Origin: Candidatus Binatia bacterium
GTDB taxonomy: Bacteria > Desulfobacterota > Binatia > HRBIN30 > BPIQ01
NCBI GenBank assembly: GCA_026004195.1
Contig: BPIQ01000005.1
Coordinates: 50,127 to 114,126, forward strand
DNA length: 64,000 nucleotides
Direction: 5' to 3'
Part shown: positions 54,217-64,000 of the stretch, piece after piece
How positions within the stretch are numbered: position 1 is the stretch's first letter
How the letters are laid out: every line of letters begins with the position of its first letter
The notes under the pieces: model-generated
The model's input: only the letters and a program-made list of their open reading frames with translations
The model's database searches: none
Told to the model about the DNA's origin: nothing
Position numbers and translations under genes: made by a program

Positions 54217-54480
54217 GGGCCGTATTCGGAAATCTCGGCCTGCCAGTTCGCGCTGTTCCAGGGACACTGTCGCGGTAGCGGACTCGCTTGCCGAAGCCGG
54301 GAAGCCGACGAGCAGCCAGGATCGGGCAACCCCCCGCCTTCTCCGCTGGCCATGTTTTACCACGCAGGGGATCCGTCGATCGCCGGACTTGACATCCCGC
54401 GCCCGTGTGCCTATGGGAGCGCGTCGCCCGTAGAGCCCGCGTGCGGATGGGTTCGCCCAGGCGGCGAGGAGGCGTTTTTG

Positions 54481-56169
54481 GTGCAAGCGTGCTTGCGTAC
54501 GTTGCTTACCGTCGCCTCCTGCGTTCTCGTGGGCTCCGGGCTCGCCGTACCAGCAGAGGCCGCCCGGATCTTCGTCGACCAGGGAGCGACGGGCGCCGGC
54601 GACGGTTCCTCCTGGGCAGACGCGTTCACCAAGCTCCAAGACGCGCTTGCCGCAGCGAACGCCGGCGACGAGATCTGGGTGGCCGCGGGTGTCTATTATC
54701 CGGACGAGGGCGGCGGTCAGACCGACGACGACCGCAGTGCGACCTTCCAGCTCCTCGACGACGTCGCGATTTTCGGCGGCTTCGCCGGTGGGGAAACCAC
54801 GCTCGCCCAGCGTGATCCGTCGTCGAACGTGACCGTGCTGAGCGGAGACATCGACCAAGACGACACCACCGACCCCAACGGGGTCGTGACCACCACGAAC
54901 GACATCAGCGGAGCCAACAGCTTCCACGTGGTGACCGGGAGCGGGACGAGCGGCAGTGCCGTGCTGGACGGCTTCACGATCACCGCCGGGCTGGCGAACG
55001 GCAGCGTCGCCCCTTGTCAGGAGATCTGCGGTGGGGGCCTCTTCAACGAGAGCGGGAGTCCCACTCTCTCCAACCTCGTCTTTTCCGGCAACTTCGCGCA
55101 GAACGCCGGGGGAGGAATGCTCAACAGCGGTGGCAGCACTCCCACGCTCACCCGCGTCACCTTTTCCGGCAACCGGGCAGGGCAAGGGGGCGGAGTGGCC
55201 AACTTGGGCAGCAGCCCCCAATTTACGGACGCGGAGTTTCTCGGCAATGTCGCCCAGATCGGCAGCGGCGGCAACGGAGCGGGGATGTTCAATCTCAACG
55301 GCAGCGCTCCCGTACTGACCCGCGTCCTCTTCTCCGGCAACTCGGCTCTGGTCAACGGGGGAGGGATGTTCAATCAGTCGAGCAGCTCCGCCATGCTGCG
55401 CGACGGCATTTTCGTCGGCAACTCGGCCGCCTTCGGCGGGGGACTCTACAACCTCTCCGGCAGCGATTCCCAGCTCGTGAACGTCGTATTTTCCGGCAAC
55501 GTGGCCACCGGGATCGGCGGCGGAATCGGAGGCGGGATGCTGAACAACAACAGCAGCCCCACCCTGACCAACGTCACGTTCTCGGGCAACGTCGCCGCCG
55601 GGTCGATCCAGCAAGGCGGAGGGATGAACAACGGCACGGGCAGCAATCCCGTTCTCGTCAACGTGATCCTGTGGGCCAACTCCGCCACGACTGGAGCGCA
55701 GATCCTGAATACGGGCGGGTCGACACCGCAGATTTCCTTCAGCGACGTCGAAGGCTCGGGGGGCAGCGGCGCCGGGTGGGACGCGAGCCTCGGGACCGAC
55801 GTGGGAGGCAACATCGACGCCGACCCGCTCTTCGTCGATCCGGACGGAGCGGACGACGTCATCGGCACTCCGGACGACAATCTCCGCCCGCGCCTCGGCT
55901 CTCCGGCCAACGATGCCGGCAACAACAACGCATCGGGTCTTACCGGCGTCACCACGGACCTCGATCGAAAGCCGCGCTTTACCGACGACCCCTCGGTGGG
56001 CGACACCGGTCAGGGGACACCGCCGATCGTGGACATGGGCGCCTACGAGGCGCTGGCTTCGCTGGTCGGCGCACCGGCCTCGAGCCCGTGGGGAGTGGGG
56101 TTCCTGCTTCTCGCCCTGATCGCCGCGGCCCGCTACCGGGCGCGACGTAGCTTCGTGGCGGGGCCGTAG
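54481..56169 (+). CDS. right-handed beta-helix surface protein with C-terminal sorting signal
   Basis: 562 residues from GTG at 54481 (GAGGAGG at the right distance). Signal peptide LRTLLTVASCVLVGSGLAV. The body begins with IFVDQGATGAGDGSSWADAF, a frequent opening of polymorphic outer-membrane/parallel-beta-helix proteins, and continues in 20-25-residue repeats of the type GGGMLNSGGSTPTLTRVTFS. The C-terminus reads SSPWGVGFLLLALIAAARYR followed by arginines, a membrane helix plus basic tail as in exosortase/rhombosortase-type sorting signals. Likely exposed on the cell surface. Confidence 0.85.
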   Translation: MQACLRTLLTVASCVLVGSGLAVPAEAARIFVDQGATGAGDGSSWADAFTKLQDALAAANAGDEIWVAAGVYYPDEGGGQTDDDRSATFQLLDDVAIFGGFAGGETTLAQRDPSSNVTVLSGDIDQDDTTDPNGVVTTTNDISGANSFHVVTGSGTSGSAVLDGFTITAGLANGSVAPCQEICGGGLFNESGSPTLSNLVFSGNFAQNAGGGMLNSGGSTPTLTRVTFSGNRAGQGGGVANLGSSPQFTDAEFLGNVAQIGSGGNGAGMFNLNGSAPVLTRVLFSGNSALVNGGGMFNQSSSSAMLRDGIFVGNSAAFGGGLYNLSGSDSQLVNVVFSGNVATGIGGGIGGGMLNNNSSPTLTNVTFSGNVAAGSIQQGGGMNNGTGSNPVLVNVILWANSATTGAQILNTGGSTPQISFSDVEGSGGSGAGWDASLGTDVGGNIDADPLFVDPDGADDVIGTPDDNLRPRLGSPANDAGNNNASGLTGVTTDLDRKPRFTDDPSVGDTGQGTPPIVDMGAYEALASLVGAPASSPWGVGFLLLALIAAARYRARRSFVAGP

Positions 56170-56281
56170 CCCGGAGGCGGAGCCCGCCGACTCCGCTTCA
56201 CCGGTACTCGGCGCGTCGAGGGGACACGGGGCAGGTCCAGAAACAGGAGCCGCACAGCGTCCGACCAATGCGCTGCCGCAC

Positions 56282-56491
56282 GCGTGGCGTGCCGCAAGGG
56301 AGTACATCGGAGCTGTCAAGCTCGAGGACGCGGGCTTTTCTTCGGGGTCACTCCGGGTGACGAGCTACGCTCGGCCGGGCAAACTTTTCACCGGCAACCG
56401 GGACCTTATGGTGGCTCAGGTTGGCGAGCTCGAGCCGGAGTGGCTCGCGAGGATCGTCGACGCAGTCGTGAAGCTCCTTCGGGGTGAGTAG
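56282..56491 (+). pseudogene. C-terminal remnant of a MazF/PemK-type toxin
   Basis: In one frame the stretch reads KLEDAGFSSGSLRVTSYARP followed by GKLFTGNRDLMVAQVGELEP, then a helix ending VDAVVKLLRGE before the stop. SYARPGKLF and the following Leu-rich helix are the C-terminal part of MazF/PemK endoribonucleases. No start codon or first half of the toxin, and no antitoxin, is present. The fragment is in a stretch between the beta-helix protein and the efflux operon. Confidence 0.5.
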
Positions 56492-56547
56492 GGGCCGGGC
56501 CCGACTCCGGCGTGCATGCCGGAAGAAAACCTGGCATATTGGAGTTC

Positions 56548-57052
56548 GTGCACCGGAAGCTCTCGAGTCTTCTCTCCCTGGTCCTGGCGCTCGCCTGGGG
56601 CTCGCAGCTCGTGCTCCGGTGCACGGAAAGCCCCGCGACGCATGCGGGTTGTCTTGCGGCCCGTGAGGCCGAGGGAGCTCACGCCCACGACGGCGCCGAT
56701 GGGAGCGACGTGAGCAATCCGGCCGACCCGGGTCAGGGAGTCGGTGTCCATCACACAGCCCACGTCCATCGCCAGGCCGACGCGGACCACCGAGCCCACG
56801 CAAACGGGCAGGCCCACTCCCCCCATCGGGCCGACGCGAGACCACCGTGCCGACACGAAATCCTGCTGCGGTCCGGTGGGCAAATGCCCGCTGCGCGTGG
56901 TACCTCAGGCCCAGGCCGCACTCCCCGCCCCGATCTTCGTAGTCCTTTTCTTCGGATCCTGGGATCTGCAAGTCTCGCCTTCGGGCCCCGCCCTCGACAC
57001 CTCTCCCGAGGGTCCTCCGAAGTACTTGCGACTCGCGACGCTTCTCCTCTGA
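56548..57052 (+). CDS. small His- and Cys-rich membrane protein of the metal-efflux locus, one frameshift
   Basis: GTG at 56548 follows TTGGAG. One membrane segment (LSSLLSLVLALAWGSQLVL) is followed by a His-rich stretch (HHTAHVHRQADADHRAHANG) and then, one frame over, SCCGPVGKCPLRVVPQ and a hydrophobic PIFVVLFFG segment. Taking one A from the run at 56858-56860 joins the two halves as CRHESCCGPVGKCPL, with a protein of about 167 residues and a length of three-n plus one. It is the first gene of the efflux operon; the Cys and His clusters suggest copper or silver binding. Not a family I can name. Confidence 0.68.
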
Positions 57053-57188
57053 GAAACGAGAGCGCCCGAGCCTCGGGGCACCGAGCTTTCGGGGTTTTCG
57101 GAGGCGCTCTTCCCTAGCTGCCGCGAGGAATCCGCTTCGCGGTGTTTTTCCGTCTCTCCAGGGGATCCGTGTTTTTCGGAGGTGTCGC

Positions 57189-58996
57189 GTGTCGACGAAA
57201 ACTTTTTTTCTTCCGGTTTCTCTTGCCTTCGCCCTTTCCGGGTGCGGGCTCCTGCACTCGAACTGGCGGGAAGCCGTCGAGAAAGATCTCCGCGGTCTCG
57301 ACCCACCCGTCGAGGACCACGCGGCGGTGGTTTCCCGTGCCCGCCAGCTCGCGGAGCACCCGAGCACGACACAGGAGGAAAAGCCTCTCCCGAGGGTGCC
57401 GGGCTCGAGGACTACGTCCGGATCGCGCTGCGCGACAACCCCGAAATCCGCCGCGCGGTGCGAAAGGCCGAAGCCCTAGGCTACCGCATCCCGCAAGCGA
57501 CATCGCTGCCCGACCCGATGCTCGACCTCATGCCGCCCATCGGCGACATGGTCGAAACCGCGGCCGGGATGATGTCGGGCTCGGTGGGCCTGAGGCAGAA
57601 AATCCCTTTTCCCTGGAAGCTCCGGACGAGGGGCAAGATCGCCGAACGCGAAATGAGGATGGCCCTCGCGGAGCTCGCCGACGTCCGCATCGCCACGGTC
57701 GCCCGGGTCCAGAGGGCCTACTACGAGTACTACCTCGCGCACGTCTCGATCGAAATCGCCGAGGAATCCCGCGTCCTTCTCGAGCAGATTCGTGACGTCG
57801 CTTCCGCGCGCTACAGGAGCGGGGCGGCGACACAACAGGACGTGCTCCGTGCGGAAGTCGAGCTTTACGAACTCGTCAACGAGCTCGTCACGCTCCGGCA
57901 GAAGCAAGAGACGGCGCGCGCGCTCCTCAACACGCTCATGGACCGCAAGGTCGACGCGCCGCTCCCGCCGCCCGAGCCCTTCGAGCTCCGGGAGGTCGGC
58001 TGGCGCCTCCCGCAAGCGATGGAGGTAGCCGTCCGCAACAACCCGCGGCTCGTCGGCCTCCGGGAACAGATCGAACGGGACCTCGAAGCCGTCGAGCTCG
58101 CCCGCCTCGGCTACTTCCCGGACCTCACCGTCGGTTTCACGTATACCTTCATTTCGGCGAGCGGTCTCAGCCCCGCGGCCACGGGCGACGATGCCCGGAG
58201 CCTCGGGCTCGGCATCGACCTTCCGGTGTGGTGGCAGAGGATTCGCGCGCAGATTCTCGAGGCCCGAGCCAGGACCCTTTCCTCCACCGAAGCGTACGAA
58301 GCCCTGCGCAACGAAATTTTCTTCCAGGTTCAGGACACGCTGGTCGGCATCGACACGCAGTACCGGCAGGCCCGGCTCCTGCGCGACCTGATCGTCCCCC
58401 GCGCGTGGCAGGCCGTGGAAGTCGCCACGTCGAGCTACCGCGCCGGCGCCCTCGAGTTCACGGCGCTCATCGAGAACTGGCGCAAGTGGCTCGAGCTTTC
58501 GCTCGCCTACCACCGGGCGCTCGCACGGCTCGAGCAGCGCTTCTCGGACCTGCAGCAGCTCCTCGGAATGCGCGTCGCCCGCGCGGAGGACGAAAACACG
58601 CGCGGCGGGGAGCAGGAGGAAGAAAGCAGGGAAGGCGAAGGCATCTTGCGGAAGAGCACGGCACGACCAGGCGCCACGCGAAGCGGGACGCAGCACGCGG
58701 CGCCGGCACCGAGGGAAAGCCCGCCGCGAGCGCGTGGAGGGAACGGGTGGATCGCCCGCAAGCCCGGACTCGAGGCAACGAAAGGACGCGAAGCGAAAAG
58801 AGCGGCAGGGAAAGTCCCCGCAAGGACGGGAGCGCGCCCCCAGCTCGCCCGAGCGGGGGAGGGGAACAGGAGAGCGCTCGGAGCGAGACGCGCGGGAGCA
58901 ATGTCCCCCGCGGCGAGAAGGAACACGACGACAGAGCCGAGAAGGACAGGAGTCCGAGGCAGGACATGGAAATCGCCCGGAGCGACGGGGACCTGA
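57189..58996 (+). CDS. CusC-like outer-membrane efflux lipoprotein, one frameshift and charged tail
   Basis: A lipoprotein signal (MSTKTFFLPVSLAFALSGCG) with Cys19 begins at ATG 57189. The frame changes around 57389-57391, where one C seems missing from a C run; restoring it gives KPLPEGAGLEDYVRIALRDN. The mature part (about 70-470) is a TolC/CusC-type domain: QATSLPDPMLDLMPPIGDMV, RVQRAYYEYYLAHVSIEIAE, RYRSGAATQQDVLRAEVELYE, LPVWWQRIRAQILEARART. After the last helix (QQLLGMRVARAEDE) the frame continues 130 residues of Arg/Glu/Gly/Ser-rich sequence. The alternative frame ends at 59076, overlapping the cusB start as ATGA. Confidence 0.85.
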
Positions 58997-59072
58997 GGAT
59001 CCCGACCGAAAGAACGGAGAAGAGAGCTCCGCACGACACGAAGCAGGGGAGCGACACAACGGAGGAAGGAAG

Positions 59073-60837
59073 ATGAGACGCGTCGTCTTCTGGATGCTTT
59101 TTCTCGCGGCCGGTTACGGCCTCGGCGTCGCGACGGCGCCCTGGTGGAAGGCCCCGCCACCGGAGCCAGCCGCCGAAGGCGCCCGAGAGCGCCCGCGCGA
59201 CCTGGTACACCTGCGGGATGCACCCCGAGGTCATCGAGGACAAGCCCGGGACCTGTCCCAAGTGCGGCATGGAGCTCGTGCCGATGTCGCCCGACCGCGC
59301 GGCCGCCCTCGGTCTCACCGAGCCCGAACCGGAAGAGAAAAAGGAACGCAAGATCCTCTACTGGCGCTCGAGCATGAATCCGTCGGAAATCTACTCCCAG
59401 CCGGGCAAGGACTCCATGGGAATGGACCTCGTGCCCGTCTACGAAGACGAGGTCGCGGCAGGGAGCGCGATCCGCATCGACCCCGTGATGCAGCAGAACA
59501 TGGGGATCCGGGTCGACAAGGTCATCGAGGGGCCCGTCGTGAAAAGCGTCCGCACGGTGGGCTTCGTCGCCTACGACGAGACGTCCGAAACCATGGTGAC
59601 GACCAAGGTGTCGGGCTGGGTGGAAAAACTCTACGTCGACCAGACGGGAGTCCAGGTTCACGAAGGCGACCCGCTCTTCGAGCTTTACTCGCCCGAGCTC
59701 TTCTCGGCGCAGGAAGAGTACCTGGCGGCGCTGCGGCACGCGCGGCAGGCTGGCTCGCCGCTCCTCCCGCGCTCGGCCGTGGACGCGGAAGCTCTCGTGA
59801 GGGACGCCCGGCAGAGGCTCGAGTTCTTCGACGTGCCCCGGGACGAGATCGAGCGGCTCGAGAAAACGGGGCGGGTGCGCAAAACGCTCACGATCCGCGC
59901 CCCCTTCACGGGCATCGTCGTCGAGAAATTCGTGCGCGAAGGTCAGAGGATCGGCGCCGGCGAGAACCTCTTCCACATCGCCGACCTCTCCACCGTCTGG
60001 GTCATCGCGAAGATCTACGAACAGGACCTTCCCTACGTCCGGCTCGGCCAGGAGGCTCTCATGCGGCTTTCCTACCTCCCGGGACGCACCTTCCGCGGCC
60101 GCGTGACCTACGTCTACCCCTACCTCGAGGCCAAGACACGGGAAGTTTCCGTCCGCATGGAGTTCCACAACCCCGGCTACCAGCTCAAGCCGGGCATGTT
60201 CGCGACCGTTTTTTTGCGGAGCGAGGATCGACGCAAAGCCATCCTCGTTCCCGACGTCGCCGTCATCGACACGGGCGAGCGGGCCATCGCGTTCGTGGTG
60301 CGTAGGCCCGGCGTCTTCGAGCCGCGCGAGGTCGTGGTCGGGCGGCGGAGCGAGGGAAACTACCTCGAGGTCCTCTCGGGCCTCGCGCCCGGTGAGACGG
60401 TCGTCGTCTCGGGGCAATTCCTCCTCGACTCCGAAAGCCGCATCCGCGAAGCGGCCCTGCAGATGCTCGAGCCCGGCGAAGTCCCGGCCGCGGCCCCGAT
60501 CCGCGCCGTCACCAAAAAACACGAGCATCCCGAAGCCGAGAAGGAGGGAGAGCTCTTCTACGTCTGCCCCATGCCCGAGCACGCCGACATCCTCTACGAC
60601 AAACCCGGGAAGTGCCCCCTCTGCGGGATGAACCTCGTGCCGTCGCGGCACACCGAAGGCGTCTCCGGCCCCGGCGTCGCCTACTGGACCTGCCCCATGC
60701 CCGAGCACGCGCACGTCCGGGAGAAGGGCCCCGGAAAATGTCCCATCTGCGGCATGTCGCTCGTTCCCGTCTACGAGACGGACGCGCCGCACGCCCACGA
60801 GGAGACGACGCACGCACACGAGGAGGGGGCGAAATGA
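59073..60837 (+). CDS. CusB-like periplasmic adaptor with four metal-binding modules, one frameshift
   Basis: ATG at 59073 follows GGAGGAAGG and starts a membrane anchor ([19 protein letters not shown]). Near 59197 an extra base shifts the frame; the rest reads [24 protein letters not shown] heavy-metal-binding domain (HMBD), a second, degenerate HMBD ([20 protein letters not shown]), and the RND adaptor with lipoyl and beta-barrel domains (about 110-430). The C-terminus adds two further HMBDs ([20 protein letters not shown] and [20 protein letters not shown]) and a His-rich tail. Such adaptors hand copper or silver to CusA. Its stop overlaps the cusA start as ATGA. Confidence 0.88.
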
Positions 60838-63800
60838 TCGCGCGCATCATTTCCTTCTCTCTCGAGAACCGCTTTTTCGTCGTGCTCCTCGCCGTGGCGG
60901 GATTTTTCGCGGGAGCCTACGCCCTTCGCCACACGCCCCTCGACGCCATCCCCGACCTTTCCGACGTGCAGGTCATCGTGTTCACGGAATACCCGGGCCA
61001 GGCACCCCGCATCGTCGAGGACCAGGTCACCTACCCCATCAGCACGAAGATGCTGTCCGTGCCCTATGCCAAGGTCGTCCGCGGCTACAGCTTTTTCAAC
61101 TTCTCGTTCGTCTACGTGATCTTCGAGGACGGAACGGATCCCTACTGGGCGCGGAGCCGCGTCCTCGAATACCTGAGCCAGCTCCAGGGACAGTTGCCCG
61201 CGGGCGTGACCCCGACGCTCGGCCCCGATGCCACCGGCGTGGGCTGGGCCTTCATGTACGTGCTCACGAGCCCCACGCGCGACCTCCAGGAGCTCCGCAG
61301 CATCCAGGACTGGTACCTCAAGTACGAGCTCACGGCCATCGAAGGCGTCTCGGAGGTGGCGAGCGTGGGGGGCTTCGTCAAACAGTACCAGGTGACGGTC
61401 GATCCCGAAAAACTCCGTGCCTACGACATCCCGCTCGGCCGGGTCCGCGAGGCCATTCTCCGCTCGAACGGCGAGGTCGGCGAGGTCGCGTCATGGAGCT
61501 TTCGGAGACCGAGTACATCCTGCGCGTCGGGGGCTATGTGACCGACCCTCGCGAACTCGAGCGTGCCACCGTCGGGGCGCGGCCCGACGGCACGCCGATC
61601 CTTCTGCGCGAGGTGGGGCGGGTGAGTATCGGGCCCGAGATGCGGCGCGGCATCGCGGAGTGGAACGGCCAGGGGGAGGCCGTCGGAGGGATCGTCGTCG
61701 TCCGCTACGGGGCCAACGCCTACGACGTGATCCACCGTGTCAAGGCAAAGCTTTCTTCCCTGAAGGCCGGCCTTCCCGAGGACGTCGAGGTCCACGTGGC
61801 CTACGACCGCTCGGCGCTGATCGAGCGGTCCATCGAAACCCTGCGGGAGAAGCTCGTCGAGGAATCGATCGCGGTCTCGGTCGTCTCTGTCGCTTTTCTC
61901 TTCCACTTCCGGAGCGCGCTCGTCGCCATTCTCATCCTGCCGCTCGCGGTGCTGCTCTCGTTCCTCACGATGTACTTCCAGGGGATCGGCTCGAACATCA
62001 TGAGCCTCGGCGGCATCGCCATTGCCATCGGGGCCATGGTGGACGCCGTCATCATCATGATCGAGAACACGCACAAGCACCTCGAGCGGGACCGCGGCCG
62101 GAAACCCCACTGGGAGATCGTCCGCGACGCCTCGAACGAAGTCGGGCCCACGCTCTTCTACTCGCTCCTCCTCATCACGGTGAGCTTCCTTCCGGTCTTC
62201 GCCCTCGAGGCGCAGGAAGGGAGGCTCTTCAAGCCGCTGGCCTTCACGAAGACGTACTCCATGGCCGCGGCCGCCCTCCTTTCCATCACGGTGGCCCCGG
62301 TGCTCATGGGCTACTTCGTCCGGGGGCACATCCGCCCCGAGCACGAAAATCCCCTGAACCGGTTTCTCATTGCCGTCTATCACCCGGTCATCGAATTCAT
62401 CCTCCGCCACAAGCGGCTCTGCTGGGGCGTGATCGGCGGCGCGGCGCTCGCCGTCGTGGCGACCTACTATCCCTGGAGCCGCCTCGGCTCCGAGTTCATG
62501 CCGCCCCTTTACGAGGGCGACCTTCTCTACATGCCGTCGACGTTTCCGGGCATCTCCACGACGAAGGCGAGGGAAATCCTCCAGCAGACCGACAAGATCC
62601 TCGCGCAGTTCCCCGAGGTCCACCACGTCTTCGGGAAGATGGGACGGGCCGAGACGGCGACGGACCCGGCTCCCATGATGATGATCGAGACGACGATCAT
62701 GCTGAAGCCCGAAGAAGAGTGGCCCGAAGTCCCGATCCAGGACGGAAGCGGGCGCATCGTGCGAAGGCGCAGGACTCCCGACGAGCTCGTCGCCGCCATG
62801 GACGCGGCCACCAAGCTCCCGGGGCTCACCAACGTGTGGACCATGCCCATTCGGACCCGCATCGACATGCTCTCGACGGGAATCCGAACCCCTGTGGGCA
62901 TCAAGGTCGCGGGCCCGGACCTGGGCACGCTGCAGCGCATCGGGGAGCAGATCGAGCGCGTCGTGGCCAAAGTGCCGGGGACGCTCAGTGCCTACGCCGA
63001 GCGGGTCGTGGGCGGAAACTACATCCACTTCACGATCGACCGCGACGAAATCGCGCGCTACGGTCTCAACGTCGTGGACGTCCAGGACGTCGTCGCGACG
63101 GCGCTCGGCGGGATGAACATCACGACCACCGTCGAGGGTCTCGAGCGCTACCCCATCAACCTCCGCTACCCGCGCGAGCTTCGCGACAACCTCGACGCCC
63201 TCCGCGCCATTCTCGTCCCCACGCCTCTGGGCCAGCACATCCCGCTCGGACACCTCGTCGACCTGGAGGTCCGCAAGGGTCCGCCTTCCATCAAGAGCGA
63301 GAACGCCCGGCCGAACATGTGGGTTTTCGTGGACATTCGAGGGATCGACGTCGGCACCTACGTCGAGCGCGCGAAAAAGGCCGTGGCCGACGCGATCGAG
63401 CGCGGCGAGATCGAGATTCCCCCGGGCTACACGGTCTCGTGGTCGGGCCAGTACGAGTACATGCAGCGCGCCCAGGCCAAGCTCCGGCTCATCCTGCCGC
63501 TCACGCTGCTTCTCATCGTCCTCATCCTCTACCTCAACACCCAGAGCCTGCTCGAGACGTTCATCGTGCTGCTCGCCGTGCCGTTCAGCCTCGTCGGCGC
63601 CATCTGGCTCATCTGGGCACTCGACTACAACATGAGCATCGCCGTCTGGGTCGGCATCATCGCGCTCGCGGGGCTCGACGCCGAGACCGGCGTCGTCATG
63701 CTCCTCTACCTGAACGTCGCCTACCGCCAGTGGAAAGAAGAAGGGAGGCTCCGCTCCCTCGACGACCTCCGGGAGGCCATCTACCACGGAGCCGTCCAGC

Positions 63801-64000
63801 GGCTCCGGCCCAAGACCATGACCGTCTCCGTCATCCTCGCCGGACTCCTCCCCATCCTCTGGAGCCACGGCACCGGAGCCGACGTCATGAAGCGCATCGC
63901 CGTCCCCATGGTCGGCGGGGTCGTGACCTCGTTCCTCCTCGAGCTCCTCGTCTACCCGGCGATCTTTTTCGTGTGGCGCGGGAGGGAGGTGGGACGGTGA
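60834..64000 (+). CDS. cusA: CusA-type heavy-metal efflux RND pump, one frameshift
   Basis: ATG at 60834, stop at the last base of the window. RND hallmarks: N-terminal helix, [53 protein letters not shown] in helix 4 and the second domain [20 protein letters not shown] with the methionine-rich region ([20 protein letters not shown]) typical of Cu/Ag pumps. About 61482-61483 (GA) appears inserted: removing two bases gives [18 protein letters not shown], the usual family sequence. Length about 1055 residues. It exports Cu+ or Ag+ from cytoplasm or periplasm using the proton gradient. Confidence 0.9.

Noticed and set aside
61421..63868. An 815-codon minus-strand open frame opposite cusA
   Set aside because: It is the antisense of the RND pump. 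Its Asp/Glu/His-rich composition is the expected mirror of GC-rich codons.

Overview
The window is a GC-rich chromosomal segment of a Gram-negative bacterium, packed with short-gap, often overlapping genes. A proteobacterial or Desulfobacterota/Binatota-like lineage is suggested by the outer-membrane efflux machinery, a sigma-54 activator, many acyl-CoA, SDR and CaiB enzymes, an F420/FMN-type LLM oxidoreductase, a selenocysteine tRNA, and secreted proteins with TPT-rich linkers or DCNGDG calcium loops. This is an inference from gene content; no single gene here fixes the taxon.

Layout. 0.1-9 kb: SufT, an HTTM membrane protein, a sulfatase-fold lipoprotein/membrane protein, a thioesterase plus SDR pair, an MFS carrier, an enoyl-CoA hydratase and a DUF547 protein. 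8.8-13.8 kb: MFS carrier, AidB-like acyl-CoA dehydrogenase, 3-hydroxyacyl-CoA-type SDR and CaiB/racemase, probably a fatty or branched acyl-CoA operon. 14.6-19.2 kb: secreted sugar dehydrogenase, a frameshifted glycosyltransferase, O6-alkylguanine methyltransferase and two SDRs. 19.2-24 kb: orphan receiver, NtrC-type regulator, DUF3604 lipoprotein and a stand-alone winged-helix protein. 24-27.3 kb: a duplicated, partly decayed FG-GAP/VCBS module. 27.3-33.7 kb: an 11-bp-phased GTTCA operator, a GT-C-type membrane protein, and an ATP-grasp/SDR/sulfatase-fold operon, then Hsp20 and a small membrane protein. 33.7-48.5 kb: SppA/ClpP-fold membrane protease, diadenylate-cyclase-domain protein, acyl-CoA dehydrogenase, acetolactate synthase, a PAS histidine kinase, LLM oxidoreductase, nitroreductase, dicarboxylate symporter and pyruvate kinase. 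48.8-56.5 kb: kelch protein, tRNA-Sec, DUF4301 protein, a metallo-beta-lactamase with an internal deletion, a beta-helix surface protein and a MazF/PemK remnant. 56.5-64 kb: a Cu/Ag-type CusX-C-B-A efflux operon in which every gene carries one reading-frame break.

The most unusual feature is a family of 20-nt palindromes (7-bp stem, 6-nt loop) scattered at gene 3' ends. Three stem classes, A GGCCACG, B GGACCCG and C GGACGCG, share a CTCYGT loop. They are arranged as a fixed composite A-12/13 nt-B-30 to 36 nt-inverted C, repeated in tandem units of about 160-200 bp. At 33.7-34.4 kb the array has become the C-terminal 250 or so codons of a membrane protease; at 50.09 kb a palindrome supplies a stop codon. 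The palindromes, the GTTCA operator, tRNA-Sec and the broken efflux operon are the points most worth following up.
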